From: Nitrosospira sp. 56-18
GTDB lineage: Bacteria; Pseudomonadota; Gammaproteobacteria; Burkholderiales; Nitrosomonadaceae
Assembly: GCA_001899235.1 (NCBI GenBank)
Contig: MKVR01000019.1
Location: forward strand, 72,694 to 127,960
Direction of reading: 5' to 3'
DNA: 55,267 nucleotides
Shown here piece by piece: positions 43,227 to 51,454 of this stretch (position 1 is the first letter of the stretch; each line of letters opens with the position of its first letter). A program made the position numbers and the translations under genes. The notes under the pieces were generated by a model. That model worked only from the letters and a program-made list of their open reading frames with translations. It was not told where the DNA came from and ran no database searches.

Positions 43227-43614
43227 ATCCAGGACTTTTCGCAAGGGGCGCATCGAGATCATCCCGATGATCGACGTGATGTTCTTCCTGCTTGCCACGT
43301 TCATGCTGTCTTCGTTGTCAATGCAGAATCTCGATTCCCTGCAAGTGAATCTGCCGCAGGGATCGGCGGAAAAACTCAATACCAAGGCTCCTGTAACCCT
43401 CACGATAACAAATGACAGCCAGATTTTCATAGATCGCACGCCAGTTACCCTGGATACGCTGGAGGAAACCCTTAAGCCGCTGCTGCGGGACTCGGAACAG
43501 AAACTGGTCGTTTCCGCGGATAACGACGCGCCGCAAGGCGTCGTGGTGCAGGCGATGCTGCGCGCACGTGCGGCGGGAGCGCAGCATTTCCTGATAGCGG
43601 TCAAGCATCAATAA
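43213..43614 (+). CDS. exbD: ExbD/TolR-family protein
   Basis: 133 residues from the ATG at 43213, which gives AGGAG a usable distance; an ATG at 43204 is nearly on top of it. One membrane segment near the N-terminus carries the proton-binding aspartate in IIPMIDVMFFLLATFM. A periplasmic domain follows. It overlaps exbB by 14 bases. Confidence 0.93.
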   Translation: MKLRKSRTFRKGRIEIIPMIDVMFFLLATFMLSSLSMQNLDSLQVNLPQGSAEKLNTKAPVTLTITNDSQIFIDRTPVTLDTLEETLKPLLRDSEQKLVVSADNDAPQGVVVQAMLRARAAGAQHFLIAVKHQ

Positions 43615-43621
43615 TCCCAGT

Positions 43622-44443
43622 ATGCCGCATACCAGAGCCAGAGAGGTTCGAATCTGGTGGCCGATGCCATTGGCGGCCCTCCTGTGGCTGCTTATTATCT
43701 GGGCATTCGGGTTCCTGCTCACCTCTCCGAAGGTGGAACCTATAACCCCGCCGCCAATTGCAGCCAGCTTCATAGAACTCCCTGAGGAAAAAACGGAACG
43801 GAAGCTGCCTGCCCCGAGCATTCCCAAGGCACCGCCGCCTTCCAGAAGGTCAGAACCCCGTCTGGGCGCCGGGCCGGCTAAACCGGCAAAGCCGGCAAAA
43901 CCGTCCCCTGAGAAAGGGGCTTCCAAACGGGAAGCTCCGGCGGAAGTGCCGCCGCTGCCCAAGCCCGAACAGCCAAAAGACCTGTCTGAGTATATGAAAG
44001 AAGCAAAGGAGCGCCGCACGGCTGGCGGAATTTTTGAGGACGAGCCGGCAGAACCGAGGAACGTGGAACGTCCGCCATCCGAGGAAGAGCTGCGGATGGC
44101 GAATGTGAAACGCAATCTCAAGGAACCGGGCACCACGGGGATTTTTCAAATTACCCGGATGGGAGCACGCAATGCCCAGTTCCTGTTCCGTGCCTGGAAA
44201 ACGGATATCAGCAATCCTCGGCGCGAAGTGATCGAAGTCTCCGCCGGCCCCGATGGCGACATCCAGCGGGCGGTGGTAAAAAAGATGATTGAGCTGATTC
44301 GCCAGTACCAGAAAACGGATTTCAATTGGGAGTCCTACCGGCTCGGCACCGTGGTTGTCCTTTCCGCTCGCCCCGAAGATAGCCAGGGGCTGGAGGATTT
44401 CCTGATACGCGAATTCTTCGATCCCAAATTTGGCCTGCGGTAG
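43622..44443 (+). CDS. TonB/TolA-like periplasmic energy-transfer protein
   Basis: 273 residues. One N-terminal membrane anchor (about 16-37), a Pro/Lys/Glu-rich stretch (about 45-125, with PKAP, PAKPAKPAKP and PEQPK) of the TonB kind, and a C-terminal domain (about 170-273) with no obvious YP motif of classical TonB. That domain has an EVIEVSAGPDGDIQRAVV strand pair. It follows exbD by 7 bases, so it is the third part of the ExbB-ExbD machine. The outer-membrane partner is not in the window, so which receptor it powers is unknown. Confidence 0.8.
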   Translation: MPHTRAREVRIWWPMPLAALLWLLIIWAFGFLLTSPKVEPITPPPIAASFIELPEEKTERKLPAPSIPKAPPPSRRSEPRLGAGPAKPAKPAKPSPEKGASKREAPAEVPPLPKPEQPKDLSEYMKEAKERRTAGGIFEDEPAEPRNVERPPSEEELRMANVKRNLKEPGTTGIFQITRMGARNAQFLFRAWKTDISNPRREVIEVSAGPDGDIQRAVVKKMIELIRQYQKTDFNWESYRLGTVVVLSARPEDSQGLEDFLIREFFDPKFGLR

Positions 44444-44500
44444 CGTTCAAAACAGCCGAAAGGGCGGGCATGGCCCCTCGTTCAAGACAAGCTGGTCACC

Positions 44501-46393
44501 TCATTTGAGGTATTTATCCAGAAACTCGAGTATTCGGCGATTTGCTTCGATCTGGTTTTTCTTCTTGGTGAAACTGTGCCCTTCGTCCGGAAACACGATA
44601 TATTCGACCGGCACGTCATGCCGTCTGACTGCTTCCACGATACTGTCGCTCTCCGCCTTGATGACGCGAGGATCGTTGACCCCCTGGATGACCATGAGCG
44701 GCTTGCGGATCTCCCGGGCATGAAATAACGGGGAGGTCGCGACGAGAAAATCGATGTCCTTCACAGGGTCTCCAATCTCATCGTAAATCGCCTTGCGAAC
44801 CGATTCCCAGTAAGGAGGAATGCTTTCCAGTGTCCGCAGCCAGTTGCTGACACCGAAGATATCCACGCCGACCTTGAACACCTCAGGGCGAAAAGCCAGC
44901 GCTGCCAGAGTCATGTATCCTCCATAGCTCGCGCCCATGATGCCGATGCGCTCGTGGTCGATGTATCCCAGGCTGGCGAGATAAATCCTGGCTTCCACGC
45001 AGTCCCATAGCGGTTCTCGCCCATGCCTGCGGTTGGCGGCGGTGAAGAACGTCTTGCCATAACCGGAGCTGCCGCGGTTATTGATTCCCAGCACAGCATA
45101 ACCATGATTCACCAGGTACTGGATTTGGGCGTTATAGCCGCGCATGGTCTGGCCGCCCGGCCCGCCATGGACATACACGATTGCGGGCGCTTTGTTCGAG
45201 GCCGACGCTCCATGCGGCTTGAAATAGATGGACGGAATGACCGTGCCGTCGAAGGATCTGAAACGCACCACCTGCGCCTCCACCAGATCCGAAGGATCGA
45301 TATCGGAACTCAGGCTCCGGGTGAGCTGGCGTACCTGTCCAGGCTCGCCGGATTTAAAATCCAGGACATAGAGGTTATCCGGGGAACGGTCGCCGTTCAG
45401 GTAGAATGCCATCCGGGTGCTATTCCACGAGAAAACCACGCCTCTTATCTCACCTTCGGGCAAGGCGGGAAGCTTTACCGGGTTTTCCGACCACTCTCCC
45501 TTTTCCCCTTCCTTGCTCTGTAAGACTTCGACAACGCGGATCACGATACTGCCATCCTGATTGATGCCCGTAACCCGGAACCTCCCATCCCGCGAAAAAT
45601 ACGCGGTGATCACATCCCAGTCCGCGCTTTCGTGGTCCCTGACCTCGCCCGTCAGCAAATCATATGCGCCCAGGCGCTTGAATTCACTTCCTTCATTAGT
45701 GAGAAACAGCAGCTTCCGGGAAGCGGGATCGAAAGTTTCAGCGCGAAAGCTCACCGAACCGGTATGCGGAGTCAGATGCTTTATCTGTTGCGCAGTGGTA
45801 TCGAAAAGATAAATGTCGCTGTCCGAGGTGGTATTGTTGCGATTCAGAGCGATCCAGCGCTCATCGCGGCTGATGACGCCCAGATCGAATCCTTCCTCAT
45901 TCTTGTAAAGCACGATGCGGTCGTATGTCTGCGCATCGTAGCGGTACAGGTCAAAAAACCTCGAGTCGCGCTCGTTGCTGGAAACAAAAAAAGCACTCCC
46001 GTCCGGACGCCAGCCCATGAACTGCGCCTTGAGTTTCTCGCCGGGAGTGAGATCTCTTTCAGTACCGTCGCGGTCAAGCAGGAAAAGATGATAATTCTCA
46101 TCACCGCCGCAGTCCCTCATGAAAAGCACTCGGTCGTCGTGGGGAAAAAAGCTGACCGAAAATGTGCTCTCCACCGTGGATTGCGTCAGCGGCTCCGGCG
46201 TGCCGCCTTCCACAGGGAGCGTATACGCATTGAAAATGCCAGTGGCGTTGCTGGTAAAGAGAATACGCTTCTCGTCCGCGCTGAAGGACGCTCCCATTAT
46301 GGAAGTCGTCGCCATGAATTGCTCTATGGTATAGCGCTTGGGCACGTGCGAAAATTTTTTGTGAAGCCGGGGCAGTAAAGATGCTCTTCGCAC
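44501..46393 (-). CDS. S9-family prolyl-oligopeptidase-like peptidase
   Basis: 630 residues. An N-terminal beta-propeller (about 30-370; repeated W/F-x-DG and SxD units) caps an alpha/beta-hydrolase (about 380-630). Catalytic triad by motif: serine in GASYGG, aspartate in GVNDPRV, histidine in DEGHSF. No signal peptide, so probably cytosolic. The family trims short peptides. The start is GTG with no clear ribosome site, so the first residues are uncertain. Confidence 0.92.
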   Translation of the reverse strand: MRRASLLPRLHKKFSHVPKRYTIEQFMATTSIMGASFSADEKRILFTSNATGIFNAYTLPVEGGTPEPLTQSTVESTFSVSFFPHDDRVLFMRDCGGDENYHLFLLDRDGTERDLTPGEKLKAQFMGWRPDGSAFFVSSNERDSRFFDLYRYDAQTYDRIVLYKNEEGFDLGVISRDERWIALNRNNTTSDSDIYLFDTTAQQIKHLTPHTGSVSFRAETFDPASRKLLFLTNEGSEFKRLGAYDLLTGEVRDHESADWDVITAYFSRDGRFRVTGINQDGSIVIRVVEVLQSKEGEKGEWSENPVKLPALPEGEIRGVVFSWNSTRMAFYLNGDRSPDNLYVLDFKSGEPGQVRQLTRSLSSDIDPSDLVEAQVVRFRSFDGTVIPSIYFKPHGASASNKAPAIVYVHGGPGGQTMRGYNAQIQYLVNHGYAVLGINNRGSSGYGKTFFTAANRRHGREPLWDCVEARIYLASLGYIDHERIGIMGASYGGYMTLAALAFRPEVFKVGVDIFGVSNWLRTLESIPPYWESVRKAIYDEIGDPVKDIDFLVATSPLFHAREIRKPLMVIQGVNDPRVIKAESDSIVEAVRRHDVPVEYIVFPDEGHSFTKKKNQIEANRRILEFLDKYLK

Positions 46394-46672
46394 CGGGAAA
46401 ATAATGGCCCGTTAGCGAGCTCGAGACAAATCAAGACAGATTAAAATACCAGTGGTTCTTCAAATTCCCTCAGTGCAATGCCGCAGGCTGACGAAGCCAA
46501 ACCTTTTTCTCACCTGTCAGTGCACTGTTATTAGAAAGCCGGCCCTGCATTTTTGTCAACCGCCTGCTTGCGAGGACCCCAGGAAGCGCCAAACAAATCC
46601 GCGCTGGCTCGGCCTCTTCACCCCGCCGCTGGCCGATCCCCGCTTCGCGGGGGACGATAAGCCCGGGATTCG
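46394..46672. other. Spacer with family-1 relic and hairpin
   Basis: A repeat relic starts at 46582 (GGAAGCGCCAAACAAATCC) and runs to about 46655. It includes a CCCCGC/GCGGGG hairpin (46638-46652) that could end transcripts of the EEP gene. Confidence 0.5.
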
Positions 46673-47941
46673 TCAAAATTCCAGCACCACTACTCGTGGG
46701 CAATGATCGCTCGTCCTGATGGATTGCCGGTGGTTTTTTACCAGAGGCACCTTGCGGGAACTCAGGGGTAGACGTTGCATTTGCCTGATCGGCTCACTGA
46801 CGACGATATGATCCAGCCCGTCGTAGCCGCGGCACCCCTTCCCAGTGGGCATCAGCGGCACCTGATACAACTCGGGGGAGCCATCAGCTATCTCCTGCCA
46901 AAAATAACTGCTTTTGACCCTTCCCCATACATCCCTGGTATTGGGACTTGCCGGGTCGGACCCATCCGTTCGGACTTTGGTGGCCGCAATTCCAGCCTTC
47001 TCTTCCTCGTCTATCTTGCGGTTGAAATCCCCCAGCAGCACGAAGCGCGGGCTGCGCCCGGCGACATCCTCGACCCAATCTTCAATAACGGGAACTTGCC
47101 GATTCAGGATCTCGCATGCCGGGTCAGGATCGGTCAGGCTGCGGCCCGCAAATCCATGGCCGGTGACGAGATTGGCGCAACCCGACTTGAGATGGACATT
47201 CAGGAAGATCACTGGCTCGCCATTGATCATCAGTTCAAGAGCCAGCCCCGGCCTGACGCTGTGCGATAACACACCCTCCCCCGGGTTTTCCGCAATGGCG
47301 AGATCATGATTGGGAATGCAACGGCCCGCTACGGAAGAAACCGATTTTTCCCACGCGAAAGCGACCGTTTGAAAAGCATCGTGCGGGGCAACACAGATGT
47401 CAAATTCCCCGGCAAAGCGGCCAAGCACCTGCTCCACGACTTTCCGGGATTTCACCTCCTGGAAGGCGATGATCTTGGTATCTTCGTTTCCGATCAGATT
47501 CTCCACCGTGGCGCGCAATCCCGCCAGCTTCGCATTGTAGCTTTCCACCATCGCATTCCCGGATGGGGGATTTTTTGCGCTTCTCCTGCCATAGGCGCTG
47601 CACGGCGCTATCATCTGCATTTCCCTGAAACCGCCAGCCGCCTCCATGGTTGCCTCGCGGCACTGCCTGGCACGGCCTGCCTCCTCCGCTTGCAAATGCC
47701 GCGGACCGCGCACCGCTTTCGCCCGGCTTGCGCACCAGTTCACTGCTGGCGCGCTGCAGACCTCGACGTGCCGCTTGAAGTCATCGACGGTTCCGGCCCA
47801 CGCCATGTTGAAAATAGCGATTCCGATCGGAACCGTTTCCCGCACCTGCGCATCCGCGGGGAGAACAAGCACCAGGCCAGCGAATAAAAAAGACGAAAAA
47901 GAAACGAAGCGCAAAGAAGATATGGGCGACGGGAACATCAT
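46673..47941 (-). CDS. Secreted endonuclease/exonuclease/phosphatase-family protein
   Basis: 422 residues with a signal peptide ending near ADA (about residue 31). The EEP fold is shown by FQEVKS, NVHLKSGC, LGDFNRKID, GYDGLDHIVVS and TSDHCPRVV, which give the metal glutamate, the DxN and the catalytic Asp-His. It has many cysteines (about eight), expected for an exported form. A nuclease scavenging phosphate or nucleic acid is likely but could be a phosphodiesterase. Its upstream region is a family-2 element, starting 15 bases before the start. Confidence 0.88.
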   Translation of the reverse strand: MMFPSPISSLRFVSFSSFLFAGLVLVLPADAQVRETVPIGIAIFNMAWAGTVDDFKRHVEVCSAPAVNWCASRAKAVRGPRHLQAEEAGRARQCREATMEAAGGFREMQMIAPCSAYGRRSAKNPPSGNAMVESYNAKLAGLRATVENLIGNEDTKIIAFQEVKSRKVVEQVLGRFAGEFDICVAPHDAFQTVAFAWEKSVSSVAGRCIPNHDLAIAENPGEGVLSHSVRPGLALELMINGEPVIFLNVHLKSGCANLVTGHGFAGRSLTDPDPACEILNRQVPVIEDWVEDVAGRSPRFVLLGDFNRKIDEEEKAGIAATKVRTDGSDPASPNTRDVWGRVKSSYFWQEIADGSPELYQVPLMPTGKGCRGYDGLDHIVVSEPIRQMQRLPLSSRKVPLVKNHRQSIRTSDHCPRVVVLEF

Positions 47942-47956
47942 ACTGGATGAATAAAG

Positions 47957-48144
47957 ATCATCCTAAATCCGGCAGTTGGACAGGAGTAGAGTGTGCGGTT
48001 TTTGGAATGCAGGACGAGGCGCGACGATGCGCAATGGCCATACCATTCCAGGGAGCGGCAACGCAGCCGGAAGTCTTTGTGGATCATGGCCATAAACTGG
48101 AAACGAGCGGTCGACTGCCAGATTTATGCCGGATTTAGGGTCAT
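47957..48144. mobile_element. MITE-like element, family 2
   Basis: About 188 bases with inverted ends: GATCATCCTAAATCCGGCA (47957-47975) and the complement of GATGACCCTAAATCCGGCA (48126-48144), 16 of 19 bases alike. The right end meets the stop codon of the lipoprotein gene. The left 95 bases match 53850-53940 in reverse orientation, and an inner segment matches 969-988. No transposase is seen. Confidence 0.6.
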
Positions 48145-48464
48145 CATAACCTGGGCTCATCCGGGGTCTTGCATCTGAATTGCCAGGAAAGTTCCCTGTC
48201 TCCGCTGCCCGTACCGGGCGGAGCCAGGTTTACCAATGCTTGTTCCTGGATGAGGACGTATCCCGTCTTGCAAATTTTGTTGGCGCGCTTCGCCAGGGTC
48301 CGAACCGCCCAATCACGGCTTGTCTGGCAGGGCTTGAAACTGGTTTTGATGGAATACTGGCGCGTGCCATCGCTCAATTTTATTGGAGGTTCCTCGTACA
48401 CCGGCTTGCCCGCACAGCCAGCCAATATCGATACTGAAACCAATGCGATTGCGATCATCCTCAT
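48144..48464 (-). CDS. Small lipoprotein of unknown function
   Basis: 106 residues. A clear lipoprotein signal ends in LAGC (Cys17), so lipidated, likely outer membrane. The start is at 48464; an in-frame start at 48557 would put the first 31 codons inside the dispersed repeat at 48491-48759 and hide the signal. Three further cysteines lie in the mature part. It starts in the opposite direction to the YkvA-like gene. No family recognised. Confidence 0.7.
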   Translation of the reverse strand: MRMIAIALVSVSILAGCAGKPVYEEPPIKLSDGTRQYSIKTSFKPCQTSRDWAVRTLAKRANKICKTGYVLIQEQALVNLAPPGTGSGDRELSWQFRCKTPDEPRL

Positions 48465-48490
48465 TATGCTGCCGCGATGTATGCAATCCA

Positions 48491-48759
48491 GCGGATTGCC
48501 GATTGCATAACGTGTTTTCAAGCCTGTCTCAACTGCCCCAGCCACCACTTTAGCCACGAAAGGTTACCTCACCTTGATTATTGAACAACCCAATAGTGCA
48601 CTGCATATCTGCCCCCATTCCGGCATTTTCTTATCCCGGATCAGGTTTTTCTCCTTTCTCAACCACCTGACGCAAAACATCAGCTGAAAAACCAAATTTC
48701 CATCCCCCGGCCAAACTCTTTCCCGCCGAGCGTGGAAACTCGAGAATTTCGTATTCTAA
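48491..48759. repeat. Dispersed spacer repeat, copy 1 of 2
   Basis: About 269 bases, matching 54976-55172 in the same orientation from GCGGATTGCCGATTGCATAAC to GTATTCTAA. An extra block of about 70 bases (about 48595-48665) is missing in the other copy. It is not an inverted-repeat element. Confidence 0.75.
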
Positions 48760-48852
48760 ACCTAAACCTGCCCCAGCCCTTCGATAAGGCATTCCTCGGG
48801 AGACGTCCGATCTTTAACGGCATTTAGTAATTCCCGTCAGCACCTTGCGGTC

Positions 48853-48868
48853 ATTACACATTTGTAAT
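48853..48868. promoter_or_regulatory. Palindrome ATTACA-CATT-TGTAAT, candidate operator
   Basis: Perfect 6-base arms, 33 bases before a TATAGT (48902-48907). A sister site with 7-base arms lies at 53787-53804. The arms and 4-base spacing recall sites of OmpR-family, metal-type response regulators; that link is only suggestive. Confidence 0.45.
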
Positions 48869-49024
48869 ACCTGCGACAGCATCGCGTCAGGATTGCCTGT
48901 TTATAGTCTTCCGGAAGAGCACGCCGGTTTTCCGCCCTTCCGCTTTACAACAAAAAATGACGTTCTCATCCAAGGCCGACATTGCCTATTGTTCCATTTG
49001 CCCGTACATGCTGGATGCGTGGCT

Positions 49025-49324
49025 ATGTCTAAAGCGCTGAAATCAGCTGTACGCCGCCTTCATCTCGAGATCAGGATTTGCTACCTCGTGCTCAAGGATA
49101 GCCGTTCATCACAGCCGGTTAGGCTGCTGCTCTGGCTTTCCCTGGCTCATGCACTCTCTCCCATGGATCTGGTGGCCCCCGATTTCTTTGCTCTCCTGGG
49201 CGAGGTCGATGACCCGATCATCATCCCCGCGCTGTTTATTGCCGTATTAAATCTCATTCCGCAGGAGGTGATCGAGGATTGCCGTGTGGAAATCATAAAG
49301 GCCGATCAAATTGCCTGGTCCTAG
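49025..49324 (+). CDS. YkvA-family (DUF1232) membrane protein
   Basis: 99 residues from the ATG at 49025; a longer frame back to 48845 covers the palindrome and is not plausible. It has the DUF1232 core: LSLAHALSPMDLVAPDF, then GEVDDPIIIPALFIAVLNLIPQEV, two hydrophobic segments around a conserved Asp-Leu / Asp-Asp. Role unknown. It precedes the acyltransferase operon by 104 bases. Confidence 0.85.
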   Translation: MSKALKSAVRRLHLEIRICYLVLKDSRSSQPVRLLLWLSLAHALSPMDLVAPDFFALLGEVDDPIIIPALFIAVLNLIPQEVIEDCRVEIIKADQIAWS

Positions 49325-49428
49325 ATTTTGACCGGGAATTCCTGCAAATGAGAAATGAAATAATCAGAAAGGGAAGACATATGCCAGCCTCGCCAACGCG
49401 ATGATGGGTTTCAGCAGCAAGCTTACCT

Positions 49429-50691
49429 ATGACCACGACACGCAACACCGCCTTGAACAACCTGCCCAATCTGCCCAATCTGCTTGAAGGGGGTCAGACA
49501 GATTTATCCGTCGAGTTACCCATCGGGATCACGGACCCTATTGAAATCCGGGGAGCAACCGCGAGTATTGTCCGGTCCATTCCCAATTCGCTGGACGGTT
49601 CCTGGGAGGAGAGCTATGCCGGCAAATGTTTCAAGCATTCCTATTACCAGTTGATTCAGAGAACGCTCGGCGAGCAGTTCGATCATTACTTTCTGATTCT
49701 GGAGAAAAGCAATGGGAAGCCGTTTGTGCAGCCGCTTTTCCTGGTAAGAGAGAGCATTCTGAAAGGGCTTTCGGCTTCGCTGAAACAGGGATTGGGAAGA
49801 TGGCTGCAGGGCCAGTTTCCATCCATGTGCGAGATCCGGATGCTAATGGTGGGGTGCTCCACGGGAGAAGGGACCCTGGCAGGCAAGGAATGCGATCATT
49901 CCGAAGTTTCCATGTTTTTGCACGAAGCGCTTCCCGAGGTAGCGCGCAGGTTGAACGCATCCTTGATCGTGCTGAAGGATTTTCCTTCCAGCTACCGTGC
50001 GACATTGAAGCATTTTTCCGCGAACGGCTATACCCGGATTCCAAGTTTCCCCGCATGCGGGATCGATCTTTCCTACCGGAATTTTGAAGATTACATGGCG
50101 CGGACGCTCAGCTACAAGACTCGCAAAAATCTCCGCCGAAAATTCCGGGATGCCGATCGGGCGGGAAAATTCTCAATGGAAGTCCTCAAGGATTTTACGC
50201 CCGTTCTGGATGAAGTTTACCCGCTGTACCGTCAGGTGATCGACCGCTCAAAGTTTCAATTCGAGATACTGACAGCGGAATATTTTGCCGGACTTGCAGT
50301 GGCACTGGGGGGAAATGGCCGTTTCTTTGTCTGGCGGGATTCCTGCGGGAAAATTGTTGCCTTTACCGTTTGCGTACTTGAGGGAAAAACACTTCGTGAC
50401 TGTTATATTGGTCTGGATTATGAAATAGCCTTGAGCGCACATCTCTATTTCATTTCGCTTCGGGATATTTTTTCCTGGGCTATGGAGAATCAAATCGAGC
50501 GCTACTATAGCAGTCCCCTGAACTACACCCCCAAATTGCATCTTAAACTCGAACTCGCTCCCCTTGATCTGTATATCCGGCATATCTCCCCGGTGTTCAA
50601 TTTCTTTTTCCGGCATCTGATTCCCATCCTCGAACCGACGCGGTATGATCCGGTTTTGCCGAAGTTCCCCAATTTTCCGGATCTGCGATGA
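49429..50691 (+). CDS. GNAT/FemAB-type acyltransferase
   Basis: 420 residues. The core (about 190-370) is the acetyltransferase-like fold shared by FemAB and the 'peptidogalycan biosynthesis' group, with SYKTRKNLRRKFRDA and VAFTVCVLEGKTL near the middle. Such enzymes move an acyl or aminoacyl group to an amine on a lipid, peptidoglycan precursor or polysaccharide; the substrate is not visible. Its stop overlaps the first of two small membrane proteins by four bases (ATGA), so it works with them. No membrane segment. Confidence 0.85.
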   Translation: MTTTRNTALNNLPNLPNLLEGGQTDLSVELPIGITDPIEIRGATASIVRSIPNSLDGSWEESYAGKCFKHSYYQLIQRTLGEQFDHYFLILEKSNGKPFVQPLFLVRESILKGLSASLKQGLGRWLQGQFPSMCEIRMLMVGCSTGEGTLAGKECDHSEVSMFLHEALPEVARRLNASLIVLKDFPSSYRATLKHFSANGYTRIPSFPACGIDLSYRNFEDYMARTLSYKTRKNLRRKFRDADRAGKFSMEVLKDFTPVLDEVYPLYRQVIDRSKFQFEILTAEYFAGLAVALGGNGRFFVWRDSCGKIVAFTVCVLEGKTLRDCYIGLDYEIALSAHLYFISLRDIFSWAMENQIERYYSSPLNYTPKLHLKLELAPLDLYIRHISPVFNFFFRHLIPILEPTRYDPVLPKFPNFPDLR

Positions 50692-51104
50692 ACCCGATTC
50701 AGCCTCCCGTGCGTATGAAAAGTGCCCTGCCCTACTGGGGGGTCATCTGCTGTGCCTTGTTTGTCACCGCATCGGAAGTTCTTTTGAAAATGGGAGTGGA
50801 CGACACGCAAGATTTGCACAGCGCGCCAAGCTGGGCGGAGTTTCATGGACTTGTCTCAGGGTGGATCTGGGCGGGAATTCTCTGCTACATCATCAGTTTT
50901 ATCTTCTGGTTGAAAGTACTCAAGGTCCTTCCCCTCAACATTGCTTTTAATCTGGTTAATATCGAGCATATCTTTGTCCCGCTGGCCAGCTATCTTTTCC
51001 TGGGGGAAATGATCAGCCCGATGCGCGCCGCCGGGATAGCCATTGTCCTTCTGGGGGTTCTGGTAATCGCGGAATCCTATTGCCGGGTCGAAGAGCGCGC
51101 ATGA
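50688..51104 (+). CDS. Small four-helix transporter subunit, ArnE/ArnF-like
   Basis: 138 residues with four hydrophobic segments and the EamA/SMR type 'NLVNIEHIFVPLASYLFLGE' helix, where glutamate ends a conserved stretch. Size and pairing with the next gene match ArnE/ArnF, which flip an aminoarabinose-carrying undecaprenol phosphate. Start overlaps the acyltransferase stop; its stop overlaps the next start (ATGA). Confidence 0.83.
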   Translation: MNPIQPPVRMKSALPYWGVICCALFVTASEVLLKMGVDDTQDLHSAPSWAEFHGLVSGWIWAGILCYIISFIFWLKVLKVLPLNIAFNLVNIEHIFVPLASYLFLGEMISPMRAAGIAIVLLGVLVIAESYCRVEERA

Positions 51105-51454
51105 CCGGCTGGTTTTTGGGTCTTATTATCCTCTCCCAGTTTTTCATGGTGGGGGGACAGATTTTTCTCAAGCACGCAATGAATGGTGGCGCGGAGGGCG
51201 AATCGGTAATCACCCGGTGGAAGGGGGCTGCACCGTTCGTCTGTGGCATTGGCCTGCTGACGCTCTGGTTCTTCCTGTGGCTGGGGTTGCTGTCGCAGGT
51301 CGAGCTGAGTTATCTCTACCCATTCGACGCCCTGGGTCCGCTTTTCATGGCGTTTGGGGCGAGCGTGGCGCTCAAGGAAAAGATGACGCCCCGTCTGTGG
51401 TGCGGGGTCCTACTGATTGTTGGCGGACTCCTGATCGTGGGTGCCAGCCAGTAG
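51101..51454 (+). CDS. Second small four-helix transporter subunit, ArnE/ArnF-like
   Basis: 117 residues with four membrane segments and a YLYPFDALGPLFMAF helix ending near a lysine/glutamate-containing SVALKEKMTPRL loop. The two adjacent genes are different enough to form a heterodimer, as ArnE with ArnF. Its 3' end overlaps the opposite-strand arginase-fold gene by 45 bases. Confidence 0.83.
   Translation: MTGWFLGLIILSQFFMVGGQIFLKHAMNGGAEGESVITRWKGAAPFVCGIGLLTLWFFLWLGLLSQVELSYLYPFDALGPLFMAFGASVALKEKMTPRLWCGVLLIVGGLLIVGASQ

Noticed and set aside
43648-43668. A GGTTCGAATC stretch like a tRNA T-arm
   Set aside because: It is inside the TonB-like coding sequence and no cloverleaf can be drawn around it.
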